Shown here piece after piece: positions 1-8,011 of a stretch of 64,000 bases of DNA. The DNA is from CAZNPA01 sp964575095. Its GTDB lineage: Bacteria > Pseudomonadota > Alphaproteobacteria > Rickettsiales > SXRF01. The notes under the pieces are model-generated. The model worked only from the letters and a program-made list of their open reading frames with translations, searched no databases and had not been told where the DNA came from. Made by a program: the position numbers and the translations under genes. The DNA lies in NCBI GenBank assembly GCA_964575095.1, contig CAZNPA010000002.1, positions 62,001 to 126,000 on the forward strand, in the 5' to 3' direction. The stretch's first letter is position 1. Each line of letters starts with the position of its first letter.

Positions 1-2
1 TG

Positions 3-308
3 AACGAGGAATTAAAACGTATCCAGGCCGGCAGACATACCCCGCACAGCATTGCCATTCTTAAAAAAGGTGCGGAGTTGATTCAGGAATGGGTAGATGA
101 AGAATCTTTTGATATGAGCGCTGCGAAAGGCGCGATTCATGAGCCGGGCGAATATGTTAATCTTGAACATGTGCAAGAGGAAGATATGCGTTCGGATGCA
201 TCCGCCATGTTCTATGCATGCAAGAAACGCTGCGATGATATGGAAGCCGTAAGACAGGAGCTGGATGCGCTGATAAACGCATTAGGGTCTTCCCGTGGCA
301 GGGAATAA
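3..308 (+). CDS. Orphan protein, 5' end cut by the window
   Basis: The frame is open from base 3 to the TAA at 306-308, about 101 residues. Bases 1-2 are TG, so an A just outside the window would make an ATG directly before residue 1; the true start may lie there. An internal TTG at 78 is a poorer candidate. The protein is acidic and helical (QEEDMRSDAS near the middle, KKRCDDMEAVRQELDALINA near the end), with no signal peptide or membrane segment. I do not recognise a family. It converges on gmk with only 4 bp between the stops. Confidence 0.55.
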   Translation, partial: NEELKRIQAGRHTPHSIAILKKGAELIQEWVDEESFDMSAAKGAIHEPGEYVNLEHVQEEDMRSDASAMFYACKKRCDDMEAVRQELDALINALGSSRGRE

Positions 309-312
309 CCTA

Positions 313-936
313 TTACAGGCCAGCGATAAATTTATCGATCCCCACCTGTCGTGTGCGCTTTAAGCGCTCGGCGTTCAGGATGGTATCGATTTTTTCGAGC
401 GTGGCGTCTAGGTCTTCGTTGACCAGCACGTAATCGTATTCGCCCCAGTGCGAGATTTCGGCTTCGGCCTTGCCCATGCGTTTTTGCACCACCTCCTCGC
501 TGTCTAAAGCGCGGGCTTTGAGCCTACGGTGCAGCTCTTCCATGGAAGGCGGCAGGATGAAGACACTCACCATGTCGTCGCGGTTTTTCTGGCGCAATTG
601 CTGCGTGCCCTGCCAGTCGATGTCGAACAATACGTCGGTTCCGCGCTCGATATGGTCGCGCACGAATCTGGCCGGTGTGCCGTAGTGGTATTCGAACACC
701 TGCGCGTATTCCAGCAATTCGCCCGCCGCTGCCATGCGCCGGTATTCCTCGGTGTTGACGAAGAAATAATCCTTGCCGTTGGTTTCGCCGGGTCGGGGCT
801 TGCGCGTCGTCACCGACACCGACATCACCAGCGCGTCATTCTTATGCCGCTCGCGCAGCATCTTCGACAGCGTTGTCTTGCCGGCGCCCGATGGCGAGGA
901 TAGGATCAGCATCAATCCACGGCGCTTGATCGTCAT
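313..936 (-). CDS. gmk: Guanylate kinase
   Basis: ATP-dependent phosphorylation of GMP to GDP in the cytoplasm, essential in the purine nucleotide pathway. The 207 residues match the family length. The P-loop is SSPSGAGKTT at residues 13-22; the GMP-binding stretch has VTTRKPRPGE and the later YFFVNTEEY. The start is the ATG at 936, 1 bp after the stop of the SCO-like gene, so the two are probably cotranscribed. Confidence 0.96.
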   Translation of the reverse strand: MTIKRRGLMLILSSPSGAGKTTLSKMLRERHKNDALVMSVSVTTRKPRPGETNGKDYFFVNTEEYRRMAAAGELLEYAQVFEYHYGTPARFVRDHIERGTDVLFDIDWQGTQQLRQKNRDDMVSVFILPPSMEELHRRLKARALDSEEVVQKRMGKAEAEISHWGEYDYVLVNEDLDATLEKIDTILNAERLKRTRQVGIDKFIAGL

Positions 937-937
937 A

Positions 938-1570
938 TCACTTGTTTTGTTTCAGATAGGTATTAACCGCATCGAGCAGCGATTGCACCGGCTCATTGGC
1001 GGAGAAATGCCCCACGTATTTGCCGTCTTTTCCCATCATGTAGATGATGGTTGAATGATCGACGGCATAGTCGCCGTCCTTGCGCGAGGCGCCGCTTCCG
1101 GAAAAATAGATCTTATACGCGTCGGCAGCCTGCTTGATTTGCGCGGGCGATCCGGTGAGCGCAATCAGGCGCTTGTCGAAATTGGACATATAATCTTTCA
1201 GCACCGCCTCGGTATCGCGGGCGGGATCGACGGTAATGAAAACCGGCGCCACCTGCTTGGCATTGTGGCCCAAGAGTTCCATCAGCTTGGAGAGCGTGCC
1301 GACGGTGATCGGGCAGATGTCGGGGCAATGCGTGAAGCCGAAGAACACCAGCATGACCTTGCCGCGCAAGTCGCCGTCGCGGACGGTCTTGCCGTTCTGG
1401 TCGGTAAGCTCGAACGCACCGCCGATGGCGACAGGGTCGTTTATCGACGGTTTTTGGTTGCCATGCTCGTGGGCGGCTGCCGGAGCGCTGCCGGGCCACA
1501 TCAATGTGCAAGCAATAACCGATCCCAAAAGTCGGGGAATATTAATATAGCTGTTATTTATCAATGACAT
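938..1570 (-). CDS. SCO1/SenC/PrrC family copper chaperone-like protein
   Basis: Thioredoxin-fold periplasmic protein of the SCO family, which helps assemble the CuA site of cytochrome c oxidase or acts as a thiol reductase. An N-terminal signal or anchor (about residues 1-33, hydrophobic LLGSVIACTLMWPG, then APAAA) precedes the domain. The copper motif CPDIC lies in FGFTHCPDIC, and the later histidine is in DYAVDHSTIIYMM, so all three expected metal ligands are present. No oxidase gene is in the window. It sits 1 bp upstream of gmk. Confidence 0.9.
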   Translation of the reverse strand: MSLINNSYINIPRLLGSVIACTLMWPGSAPAAAHEHGNQKPSINDPVAIGGAFELTDQNGKTVRDGDLRGKVMLVFFGFTHCPDICPITVGTLSKLMELLGHNAKQVAPVFITVDPARDTEAVLKDYMSNFDKRLIALTGSPAQIKQAADAYKIYFSGSGASRKDGDYAVDHSTIIYMMGKDGKYVGHFSANEPVQSLLDAVNTYLKQNK

Positions 1571-1685
1571 GATATCATCCCGCTGTTTAATAGGTTAAAA
1601 TGGCAAAGAAAAGTTATAATACAAAAGGCTGGCAGATTTTTTACATATTTATTAAACTTTTCATAGACTTAGATTGCTTTTTCAT

Positions 1686-1714
1686 TTGACTTTCCTAAAC
1701 GAATTTGTTAATAT
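1686..1714 (+). promoter_or_regulatory. Sigma-70-type promoter for the Ala/Pro-rich orphan
   Basis: TTGACT at 1686-1691 and TAATAT at 1709-1714 are separated by 17 bp, 33 bp before the ATG at 1748. Assigned by consensus match only. Confidence 0.5.
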
Positions 1715-1747
1715 AGAACATAAGCGTACTCAGGTAGAGTTATAGCC

Positions 1748-2491
1748 ATGATTCCCATTTCGAATACCGTCAACCCTTTTCCGCAACCAGTGACGCTGGT
1801 CGCTACCGCTTTGCCTGAAACCAACGCGGTGCGTGCGCCAGTGTATACGGTTCCTCCCTCTTTTTCTAGCCCACAAGTCAATAACAATGCAAGAGGCAAC
1901 GGCGGCGCCTATGTACCCATAGACAATCCGCCCGTCGCCGTCGCCGAAACGCCGGTGCGGAATATATCCGGCAGTTTCAGGGAGCCGTTGAGCGCCAGCG
2001 GCGGCGTGCAGGCGCCGTTTTTGGCGCAGCTGATCAGCCAGTATTCGCCGACGACATTGCAAGGCGTCTTGGGCGGCGTCTTAAGCGAATACGAAAAAAT
2101 GGTTTTCAATAGTTACGTCAAATACGGCAACAGTTATGCCGCATTGGTGCAAACACAACATCATGCGCAGCCTTCCGATGCTTTTGCCCGTGTGTTGCAG
2201 CAAGAAACACCGGAACCCGCGCCGCAGCCGGCTGCGCCGGTGAAGGCGGAAGCGGCGCCCATACCGCAACCTTCGCCGCCGATAGAGCAGGTGGCTGCCG
2301 CGTCATTGCCTGCGGCCGCCGCCGCGCCGCTGCCGCAAAAAGAGCGCACGGAAATCAAAGCTCCGGCGCAAAACCCGTTGCCGACGGTCAAGGCTGCTGC
2401 TCCGAAGGCGGCTCCCGCTGCCGGAGCAATCGCCTATCTGCTGACGGCGGCGCGCAGCGAAACCTCCGCCCCGGCCAGCGTGACGGCTTAA
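1748..2491 (+). CDS. Ala/Pro-rich orphan protein
   Basis: 247 residues with no family I recognise. Residues 1-85 are Pro/Val-rich and probably disordered. A short folded-looking core at about 88-135 reads QAPFLAQLISQYSPTTLQGV followed by a helix with EYEKMVFNSYVKYGNSY. From about residue 155 the chain is a low-complexity Ala/Pro/Lys/Glu tail (PAPQPAAPVKAEAAP). No clear signal peptide. It has its own promoter and faces rpoH tail to tail. Domain order resembles a linker-rich adaptor, but I assign no function. Confidence 0.75.
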   Translation: MIPISNTVNPFPQPVTLVATALPETNAVRAPVYTVPPSFSSPQVNNNARGNGGAYVPIDNPPVAVAETPVRNISGSFREPLSASGGVQAPFLAQLISQYSPTTLQGVLGGVLSEYEKMVFNSYVKYGNSYAALVQTQHHAQPSDAFARVLQQETPEPAPQPAAPVKAEAAPIPQPSPPIEQVAAASLPAAAAAPLPQKERTEIKAPAQNPLPTVKAAAPKAAPAAGAIAYLLTAARSETSAPASVTA

Positions 2492-2510
2492 ATTCCAAGA
2501 CTGAAAATGA

Positions 2511-3383
2511 TTACGCCGCAGCGTCGGTGATGTCTTTTTGCAGCTTCTCGAAGGCGCGCACTTCGATCTGGCGCACGCGCTCGCGGGAGATGTTGTATTC
2601 CTGACTTAAATGATCGAGCGTGTCCGGCTCGTCTTTCAGGCGGCGGCGCTCCAGAATATCGCGCTCGCGGTCGGAAAGTTTTGCCAGAGCAGTGGAAAGC
2701 AGCGCCTGCCTCCCTTGCAATTCCTCGCGGTCGGCCAGCAGCGTTTCCTGATTTGCTTCCGGCGCGGCCAGAAAGTCGATCTTTTCGGCTTCGCCATCGT
2801 ACGACATCGGCGCGTTGAGCGAGAGGTCGGCACCCAGTCGTTGTTCCATATCGACAACATCCTGCCGTTTGACATCGAGTATATCGGCGATGTCGTCGGC
2901 CTGCGCGTCGGTCAGGCCGTGCTCGTTCATGTTGGCGCCGATTTTGTTTTTGAGCTTGCGCAGATTGAAGAACAGGCGTTTCTGCGTCGCCGATGTGCCA
3001 ATTTTTACCAGCGACCACGAGCGCAAAATATATTCCTGAATGGATGCCCTGATCCACCAGATGGCATAGGTGGCCAGGCGGAAGCCTTTTTTCGGGTCGA
3101 ATTTTTTGACGGCTTGCATCATGCCGATATTGCCCTCGGCGATGAGTTCGCCGACCGGGAGTCCATAGCCGCGATATTTGAACGCGATCTTGGCGACCAG
3201 GCGCAGATGCGAGGTAACGAGCCGGTGCGCGGCTTCGATATCGCCGTGTTCCTGCCAGCGCGTCGAAAGATTCACTTCCTCTTCCTTCGTTAGCATCGGA
3301 ATTTTGGCGATCTCCTGCAGATAACGGCGCAGGCCGTCCTGTGGAGAAATCGATACCGGCAATGCGAGCGCTTTGCTGTTCAT
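2511..3383 (-). CDS. rpoH: RNA polymerase sigma-32 factor
   Basis: Heat-shock sigma factor directing RNA polymerase to chaperone and protease promoters. The 290 residues match RpoH length. Region 2 contains LIAEGNIGMMQAVKKFDP and RLATYAIWWIRASIQEYILR; the RpoH box is QKRLFFNLRKLK near residue 134; region 4.2 ends with SRERVRQIEVRAFEKLQ. The start ATG at 3383 has AAAGGA 8 bp upstream and a good promoter behind it. RpoH is favoured over RpoD because region 1.1 is absent and the RpoH box is present. Confidence 0.95.
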   Translation of the reverse strand: MNSKALALPVSISPQDGLRRYLQEIAKIPMLTKEEEVNLSTRWQEHGDIEAAHRLVTSHLRLVAKIAFKYRGYGLPVGELIAEGNIGMMQAVKKFDPKKGFRLATYAIWWIRASIQEYILRSWSLVKIGTSATQKRLFFNLRKLKNKIGANMNEHGLTDAQADDIADILDVKRQDVVDMEQRLGADLSLNAPMSYDGEAEKIDFLAAPEANQETLLADREELQGRQALLSTALAKLSDRERDILERRRLKDEPDTLDHLSQEYNISRERVRQIEVRAFEKLQKDITDAAA

Positions 3384-3407
3384 GTCAAAAATCCTTTGGG
3401 ATAAAGT

Positions 3408-3436
3408 AGTATAATACTTGCGCCCCCGGATTTCAA
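3408..3436 (-). promoter_or_regulatory. Sigma-70-type promoter of rpoH
   Basis: Read on the minus strand, TTGAAA (3436-3431) and TATACT (3413-3408) are separated by 17 bp, 25 bp upstream of the rpoH ATG. The element starts CTTGAAA, like a sigma-32 -35, but no CCCCAT-type -10 follows, so a housekeeping promoter is more likely. Confidence 0.6.
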
Positions 3437-3486
3437 GGGGTACCTAACTGTGCCACAGGGAGGAGTACGGTAGTAAAATCAGCCTG

Positions 3487-4575
3487 TTACGGCAATAACG
3501 GCTCTGGTCCCGGCGGTTCGTACCTGTTCAAAAACCGCTCATGCGACGGCGTGGCTTCGGCGGATATTTCCCGGTCGGCGATCAGGGGTTGGAGCGCCGC
3601 TTGCGCTCTATACAACGGGTCGGTTATGGAAGGAGCATCCTCCGGCACGAACTCCAGCGCCCATGCCAGTTCCCGCTGCGCCGACCTGTAGTTCTTTTCG
3701 CGGATGCTGATCTTGGCCTGCTCCATGAACAGGAAGAAATCCTGGCGTCCGCCGCTGTGCCATCCGATCTCCTCAATATAGATTTCCGGAAATTCTATTT
3801 TTTTCTCATCGCGCAATATTTTTGCCGTGGCGATGGTGTCTTTCAGCAGGGTGATCAATTCCTGCGGCGGGATTTTCTCTCCCATTGCCGATTGCGCCGG
3901 CGGGTTCGGCGGCGGGGAGGCGGAAGGCTGGCATAGGGCGTTGTATCCGCCGGCAGCGGCTCCGGCGAGTGCCAGCGCCCACCCCGCCCTTGCCCTGAGC
4001 GGAAGCGGTTTCCGGCGCGTCGGCTTGGCGGACGCCATTGGGGCGCTATCTTCAGGCGTATCGCCAATCGTTGCGCTTGTTTGATTCCTGTTCTCAAAGC
4101 GGCGGCGGATTTTTTCCTCTGCGTCCGAGGGTAAATAACAATAATGGCGGTCATCATCAGGCACGTCGAATGCGTACAATTCTTTCTGGAGATGCAAATA
4201 TAATTCGACATCCTGCGACGCCGCCGCCAGTTTCTTCTTGATGACAGGATTGTCGAGCAGCTGCTTCAGGCCGCTTTCGGTAAGATGTCGCGGTTCTATT
4301 TCCCCTTTCGACACCAGCCGGGCGGCAATGCCGTCGCTTAAGGCTTGCAGGCTGTTTTCGTGGATTTCATTGCCCTGCCTATCGCGCTGCCGCGCCTTTT
4401 TACTTTGAAAATAATCGAGGCGGAAGACGATATCGTCAAACGTTGACAAATCCTTATCATGCAGGTGGGGCGGACGCTTATAAGGCCTGGGCGCCAGCAG
4501 GCGGTATTTTCTGGCGGCGCGGACGAGTCTCTCCACTTCCTCGCGCGTGAATTGCAGCGATTCAGGCTGCGTCAT
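3487..4575 (-). CDS. Orphan single-pass membrane protein
   Basis: 362 residues. Residues 1-190 are charged and helical (TREEVERLVRAARKYRLL at the start). A hydrophobic segment at about 195-212 (AGWALALAGAAAGGY) follows an Arg-rich stretch (RRKPLPLRARA), so the N-terminal half is predicted cytoplasmic. A Pro-rich linker leads to a C-terminal helical domain with FLFMEQAKISIREKNYRSAQ. That last domain resembles the adjacent 4572-5114 product and the 7281-7874 product in spacing of hydrophobic and acidic residues. Start and upstream stop overlap as ATGA, so it is translationally coupled to 4572-5114. No known family. Confidence 0.8.
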   Translation of the reverse strand: MTQPESLQFTREEVERLVRAARKYRLLAPRPYKRPPHLHDKDLSTFDDIVFRLDYFQSKKARQRDRQGNEIHENSLQALSDGIAARLVSKGEIEPRHLTESGLKQLLDNPVIKKKLAAASQDVELYLHLQKELYAFDVPDDDRHYCYLPSDAEEKIRRRFENRNQTSATIGDTPEDSAPMASAKPTRRKPLPLRARAGWALALAGAAAGGYNALCQPSASPPPNPPAQSAMGEKIPPQELITLLKDTIATAKILRDEKKIEFPEIYIEEIGWHSGGRQDFFLFMEQAKISIREKNYRSAQRELAWALEFVPEDAPSITDPLYRAQAALQPLIADREISAEATPSHERFLNRYEPPGPEPLLP

Positions 4576-5114
4576 GACAACGCCCGCCCTATGGATGCGC
4601 TCGCGAGCTTAGCGGCGCGGGTCTTCGTATCTTCTCTTTCGCGCAAGGAGCGATAAACGTCGCGCAGCGGGGTGATAATGTCTGCGTTGATGCTCTGGGC
4701 GTCCGGGTCGCTCTCTCCGGGCGCGCTGTAATTGGGCGCCAGCCTCATGACGCTGGGCCAGCGCGACAGCGCCGTCTGGAACTCTTTCTCTGCTACATCT
4801 TCGCGCAGCAGGCGCAGCTGGTAAATAAAGTTGGATTTATTTTGTTCAAGAAACGTGGAATCGCCTTCCATGCGCCAGGCGCCGCTGTTACGTAACAAGG
4901 CGGCGCTGGCAAGAGTCTTATCCAGCTTGCGCAGCAGGTAACGTTGCCATTCTTCGTCCGGGGCCTGCGTCGGCGGCGCTCTATCGGTTACCGTTATGCT
5001 GACGGATTGCGCCTGCGCCTGCGTCGGCGCCGCTATCTCCGCCGGCTGCCCCAGCCTGCACCCCGGCGTCGCCAGCGCCCCTGCCGCGAGTATCTGCGCT
5101 ATTTTTTTGTTCAC
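4572..5114 (-). CDS. Orphan exported or lipoprotein-like protein
   Basis: 180 residues, start GTG at 5114 with GAGGAG at normal spacing. The N-terminus looks like a short signal (KKIAQILAAGALATPGC); the Cys fits a lipobox only loosely because Pro sits at -2. The mature part is helical, with LRLLREDVAEKEFQTALSRW and a final NADIITPLRDVYRSL, the same pattern as the C-terminal domain of its downstream partner. The upstream region carries the shared 11-bp direct-repeat box. It overlaps the next gene by 4 bp. Confidence 0.78.
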   Translation of the reverse strand: MNKKIAQILAAGALATPGCRLGQPAEIAAPTQAQAQSVSITVTDRAPPTQAPDEEWQRYLLRKLDKTLASAALLRNSGAWRMEGDSTFLEQNKSNFIYQLRLLREDVAEKEFQTALSRWPSVMRLAPNYSAPGESDPDAQSINADIITPLRDVYRSLREREDTKTRAAKLASASIGRALS

Positions 5115-5184
5115 GGCGCTCCTCTTTGCTGAAAATAGGTAGTTCCAGCATATAGAAATACGTCGCGTGGATAAATTAATGATT

Positions 5185-5202
5185 TGTTAAAGTTTTGTTA
5201 CA
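5185..5202 (-). promoter_or_regulatory. Shared 11-bp direct-repeat box (site 1)
   Basis: On the minus strand TGTAACAAAACTTTAACA, upstream of the orphan starting at 5114. It has the same half-site spacing as the boxes at 20087, 34001, 34912, 39281 and 48304. The -10 is unclear: at the usual distance it reads ACGTAT, and a TATTTC lies 3 bp further. A short palindrome, TGTTATAACA, lies just upstream at 5214-5223. Confidence 0.5.
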
Positions 5203-5260
5203 ACGGGGATAGTGTTGTTATAACAGCGTGTTATAGATCATTCATTGGATATTCTCTACT

Positions 5261-5283
5261 CCCTCTCCCTAAAAGGGAGAGGG
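5261..5283 (-). terminator. Hairpin after lpdA (CCCTCTCCC repeat family)
   Basis: A 10-bp perfect stem with a 3-nt loop ends 9 bp beyond the lpdA stop. No strong U-run follows, so termination is inferred from position. The arm sequence is shared with hairpins after hflC (45707), leuA (53423) and mrdA (about 58007), so this is a dispersed element used at operon ends. Confidence 0.5.
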
Positions 5284-5292
5284 GAATTTTGA

Positions 5293-6681
5293 TTATATAT
5301 GTATCGCCCGTCCCAGCACCGCCAGTGCCGCTTCTTTGACCGCTTCGTTATAGGTCGGGTGGGCGTGGCAGGTGCGGGCGATGTCCTCAGACGACGCGCC
5401 GTATTCCATGGCGAGCGCCGCTTCGGCGATCATGGTTCCGGCTTGCGTCGCCAAAATATGCACGCCGAGCACGCGGTCGGTCTGGCTATCTGCGATGATT
5501 TTGACCAGGCCGTCGGTCAGCCCTGTGGCGCGGGCGCGGGAGTTTGCCATCATCGGGAATTTACCGACTTTGTAGGCAACGCCGGAGGCTTTGACTTCTT
5601 CTTCCGTCTTGCCGACGCTTGCTACTTCCGGCGCGGTGTAGACGACGCTCGGGATGCCGTCGTAATACACATGCCCGGCCTGACCGGCCAGGATCTCCGC
5701 CACCGCCACGCCTTCGTCCTCGGCCTTGTGCGCCAGCATGGCGCCGCGGATAACGTCGCCGATGGCGTAAATCCCCGGCACGGATGTTTCAAAATGATCG
5801 CCCACCGGCACGCGGCCGCGCTCATCAACTTTGATGCCGACATTTTCCAACCCCAATCCGGCGGTAAACGGCCTACGCCCGATCGAGACCAGCGCCACGT
5901 CGCAGCCCAGCACCTCTTTCTTCCCGCCGGCCGCCGGTTCGAGCGCGAGCGCGACGCTCTGGCCTTTCATCTCGGCGCCGGTGACTTTCGTCGATAATTT
6001 AAAATTCATGCCCTGCTTTTCGAGCGCGCGGTGGAACTGCTTGGCTATTTCCGCATCCATCGGCCCGCCGATTTTATCGAGGAATTCGATGACGGTGACT
6101 TTGCTTCCCAGCCGCCGCCACACCGAACCCAATTCGAGGCCGATGACGCCGCCGCCAATGACCGCCAGATGCTCCGGCACGCGCTCCAGCGCCAGCGCGC
6201 CGGTCGAGGACACAATTTTTTTCTCGTCGATGGCGATGCCGGGAAGGGGTGTGACTTCCGAGCCGGTGGCGATAATAATATTTTTTGTTTTGAGCGATTG
6301 CTTCCCATCAACCAGCACTTCCGTAGCCGATTTGATGCTGCCTTTGCCCTTGACGTAAGTGACTTTATTTTTCTTGAACAGGCCCTCGATGCCCTTGGTG
6401 AGGTCGAGCACCACCTTGTCTTTCCGCCCCATCATCGTTTTAAGATCGAGCCCCGCCTGCGCCTTGATGCCGTGCTCGGAGAAATGTTTTTTGACGTCCT
6501 CGAATTTTTCCGAGGAATCGAGCAGCGCCTTCGACGGAATGCAGCCGACGTTCAAACACGTGCCGCCCAGACTGCCGCGCATCTCGACACAGGCGACATT
6601 CATGCCGAGCTGCGCGGCCCTGATCGCCGCCACATACCCGCCCGGCCCGCCACCGATCACCACTACATCGAATTCGCTCAT
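5293..6681 (-). CDS. lpdA: Dihydrolipoyl dehydrogenase (E3)
   Basis: FAD enzyme that reoxidises the lipoyl group of 2-oxoacid dehydrogenases with NAD+. 462 residues, full length. The FAD motif is GGGPGGYVAAIRAA; the redox disulfide is in GGTCLNVGCIPSKALL; the NAD motif is GGGVIGLELGSVWRRLGS; the catalytic His-Glu is HPTYNEAVKEA near the C-terminus. It closes the TCA block, so it most likely serves SucAB. Orphan 6698-7090 ends 16 bp upstream of its start. A fossil start of a second lpdA copy lies at about 7200-7219. Confidence 0.96.
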   Translation of the reverse strand: MSEFDVVVIGGGPGGYVAAIRAAQLGMNVACVEMRGSLGGTCLNVGCIPSKALLDSSEKFEDVKKHFSEHGIKAQAGLDLKTMMGRKDKVVLDLTKGIEGLFKKNKVTYVKGKGSIKSATEVLVDGKQSLKTKNIIIATGSEVTPLPGIAIDEKKIVSSTGALALERVPEHLAVIGGGVIGLELGSVWRRLGSKVTVIEFLDKIGGPMDAEIAKQFHRALEKQGMNFKLSTKVTGAEMKGQSVALALEPAAGGKKEVLGCDVALVSIGRRPFTAGLGLENVGIKVDERGRVPVGDHFETSVPGIYAIGDVIRGAMLAHKAEDEGVAVAEILAGQAGHVYYDGIPSVVYTAPEVASVGKTEEEVKASGVAYKVGKFPMMANSRARATGLTDGLVKIIADSQTDRVLGVHILATQAGTMIAEAALAMEYGASSEDIARTCHAHPTYNEAVKEAALAVLGRAIHI

Positions 6682-6697
6682 TTTTTTCCTTTATTTG

Positions 6698-7090
6698 CTA
6701 TTCGCTCAGATTGCCGCCACGCTCTGCTTGCCGGTCGATACCGAATTGTCGCTTGATTTCTTCTATCTGTAAACTGGTTATATGTCCGCCCGTTTGCAAT
6801 ACCCTTAGAAATCCAAGAACGCCTTCGCGTTTTTTTAAAGTTACACGGGCATTGACCTGAGCATCCGGGCCTTTGCCATAAGAATGTGCGTGTGCGCCCC
6901 ATTGTGCCATTTGCGTTAATAATTCTCTGCCGCTGCCGTTACTATCAGGTTGGCCCCATAAAGTAATTTCATATTCGGCAGCTTCTTTTCTGGAATTGGT
7001 AGTAACAGAAAAGACTTGTTGAATATGAATACCCATTATTGTCGATGGGACTTCCGTAACAATATAACGTTGTGTTTCAGAAAAAGGCAT
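6698..7090 (-). CDS. Small orphan between the relic and lpdA
   Basis: 130 residues of unknown family, visibly richer in A+T than lpdA and sucB. The first 80 residues alternate strand-like segments (TQRYIVTEVPSTIMGIHIQQ, EYEITLWGQPD). The C-terminal part has a hydrophobic stretch (GVLGFLRVLQTGG) and a charged helix. No signal peptide. It is one of five orphan genes set between TCA genes in the same orientation, so it is presumably cotranscribed with them. Confidence 0.7.
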   Translation of the reverse strand: MPFSETQRYIVTEVPSTIMGIHIQQVFSVTTNSRKEAAEYEITLWGQPDSNGSGRELLTQMAQWGAHAHSYGKGPDAQVNARVTLKKREGVLGFLRVLQTGGHITSLQIEEIKRQFGIDRQAERGGNLSE

Positions 7091-7120
7091 TAGGACATCC
7101 TGATGGCGCGCAGGGAAGAC

Positions 7121-7219
7121 TTATATCAAAGCCCCAGCAGCAACCGGCGCGGATCTTCGATCGCTTCCTTGACGCGCACCAGGAACGCCACCGATAACGA
7201 CTACATCGAATAGAGACAT
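7121..7219 (-). pseudogene. Fossil joining an lpdA 5' end to a sucB 3' end
   Basis: Read on the minus strand, 7219 to about 7189 matches the first ten codons of lpdA (FDVVVIGG conserved), with GAGGGG upstream. It then switches to the last 19 codons of sucB (FLVRVKEAIEDPRRLLLGL) and a stop at 7128-7126. The join falls at a 7-bp microhomology, ATCGGTG, present in both parent genes. In the sucB part all codon differences from the intact gene (Ala, Glu, Arg, Leu, stop) are synonymous; in the lpdA part all but one are. Read from the lpdA ATG the frame shifts and gives a 32-codon ORF ending at 7121, which may be translated but is probably meaningless. Confidence 0.85.
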
Positions 7220-7280
7220 AACCCCTCATCATTGATTAGGGGTACTATAGAGGAAATTTTTCTAAATCCAAGAGGAGCTA

Positions 7281-7874
7281 TTAGGGCTGCCTGGCCGCAT
7301 TTTGTACGGCGATGGCGTTGGTCAAAGCCTCCGCCATATTGCCGAGCGGGAAAATGACGTTGTCACGAATGCGCTTGGTGGTCGTGTTGTTCTCCAGCGG
7401 CGCGCGGCGGGAGGCTTCCAGAATGGCGTTCAGAGCGGTTTTAGGATTTTCCTTCCGCAGGTAGTCTTTGGCGCGGTCGATGGCGACGTAGAATTTCTCT
7501 CCTTGCGCATCGCCCTTCGGGAAGGCGCCGGCGCCTTCGGCGACGATGGCGCGCGCGTTTTCTTTTATTTCATCCAGCGTCTTGGAAAATGCGTCATGCG
7601 CTTCTTCCGGCGTCATGGTATGCGATTTTGCCCCGGATACTGCCGGCTGCAAGCAACGAATGCCGGCCAGCGCGCCGCTTACCATCAGGGCTGCCATTGC
7701 CAGCGCTGTGATCGAGTCGTTCGATAGCCTGCGATAGCCGGTATTAAATGTCCTTTGGCGGCTTCTATACAGCTCCGCCTGATCCGGCGATCCCGCTGCG
7801 GTTTCCGGTACCAGGCCGGGGAGATCGTTTTCGCGTGTCATGGGCCTGTCTTTTCTCGGTGGTTCCTGCGTCAT
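7281..7874 (-). CDS. Orphan single-pass membrane protein
   Basis: 197 residues. A charged N-terminus of about 55 residues with RQRTFNTGYRR precedes one hydrophobic segment (ALAMAALMVSGALAGI, about 57-72). A helical C-terminal domain follows, with FYVAIDRAKDYLRKENPKTA and a final IFPLGNMAEALTNAI. This layout parallels the orphan at 3487-4575, and I regard the two plus 4572-5114 as a possible paralogous set. It lies between sucB and the relic, and a perfect 19-bp palindrome precedes its start. Confidence 0.75.
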   Translation of the reverse strand: MTQEPPRKDRPMTRENDLPGLVPETAAGSPDQAELYRSRQRTFNTGYRRLSNDSITALAMAALMVSGALAGIRCLQPAVSGAKSHTMTPEEAHDAFSKTLDEIKENARAIVAEGAGAFPKGDAQGEKFYVAIDRAKDYLRKENPKTALNAILEASRRAPLENNTTTKRIRDNVIFPLGNMAEALTNAIAVQNAARQP

Positions 7875-7888
7875 ATTTTTTCTCCACT

Positions 7889-7930
7889 GGGGTGATTGTT
7901 AATATGTAGAAACATATTAACAATCACCCC
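7889..7930. repeat. Perfect 19-bp inverted repeat, 4-nt loop
   Basis: Arms 7889-7907 and 7912-7930 are exactly complementary, starting GGGGTGATTG and ending CAATCACCCC. It sits between the sucB stop and the orphan at 7874. In the direction of transcription it is followed by an A-run, not a U-run, so it is not a standard terminator. An mRNA processing or stability hairpin, or a small mobile palindrome, would fit. Confidence 0.85.
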
Positions 7931-8011
7931 ATCTTTTGACAAAGCATAGTTTGTGAAGATTTGAAGACAGCGATTGCCTGTTGATTCTAATATAAAATCA
8001 ACCGGGAGGCA

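Noticed and set aside
5185..5202. Naming the shared box a PhoB site
   Set aside because: The 11-bp period fits PhoB, but box-to-minus-10 spacing is about one turn longer than in classical Pho promoters, and no pst or pho gene is in the window. I report it as OmpR/PhoB-family only.
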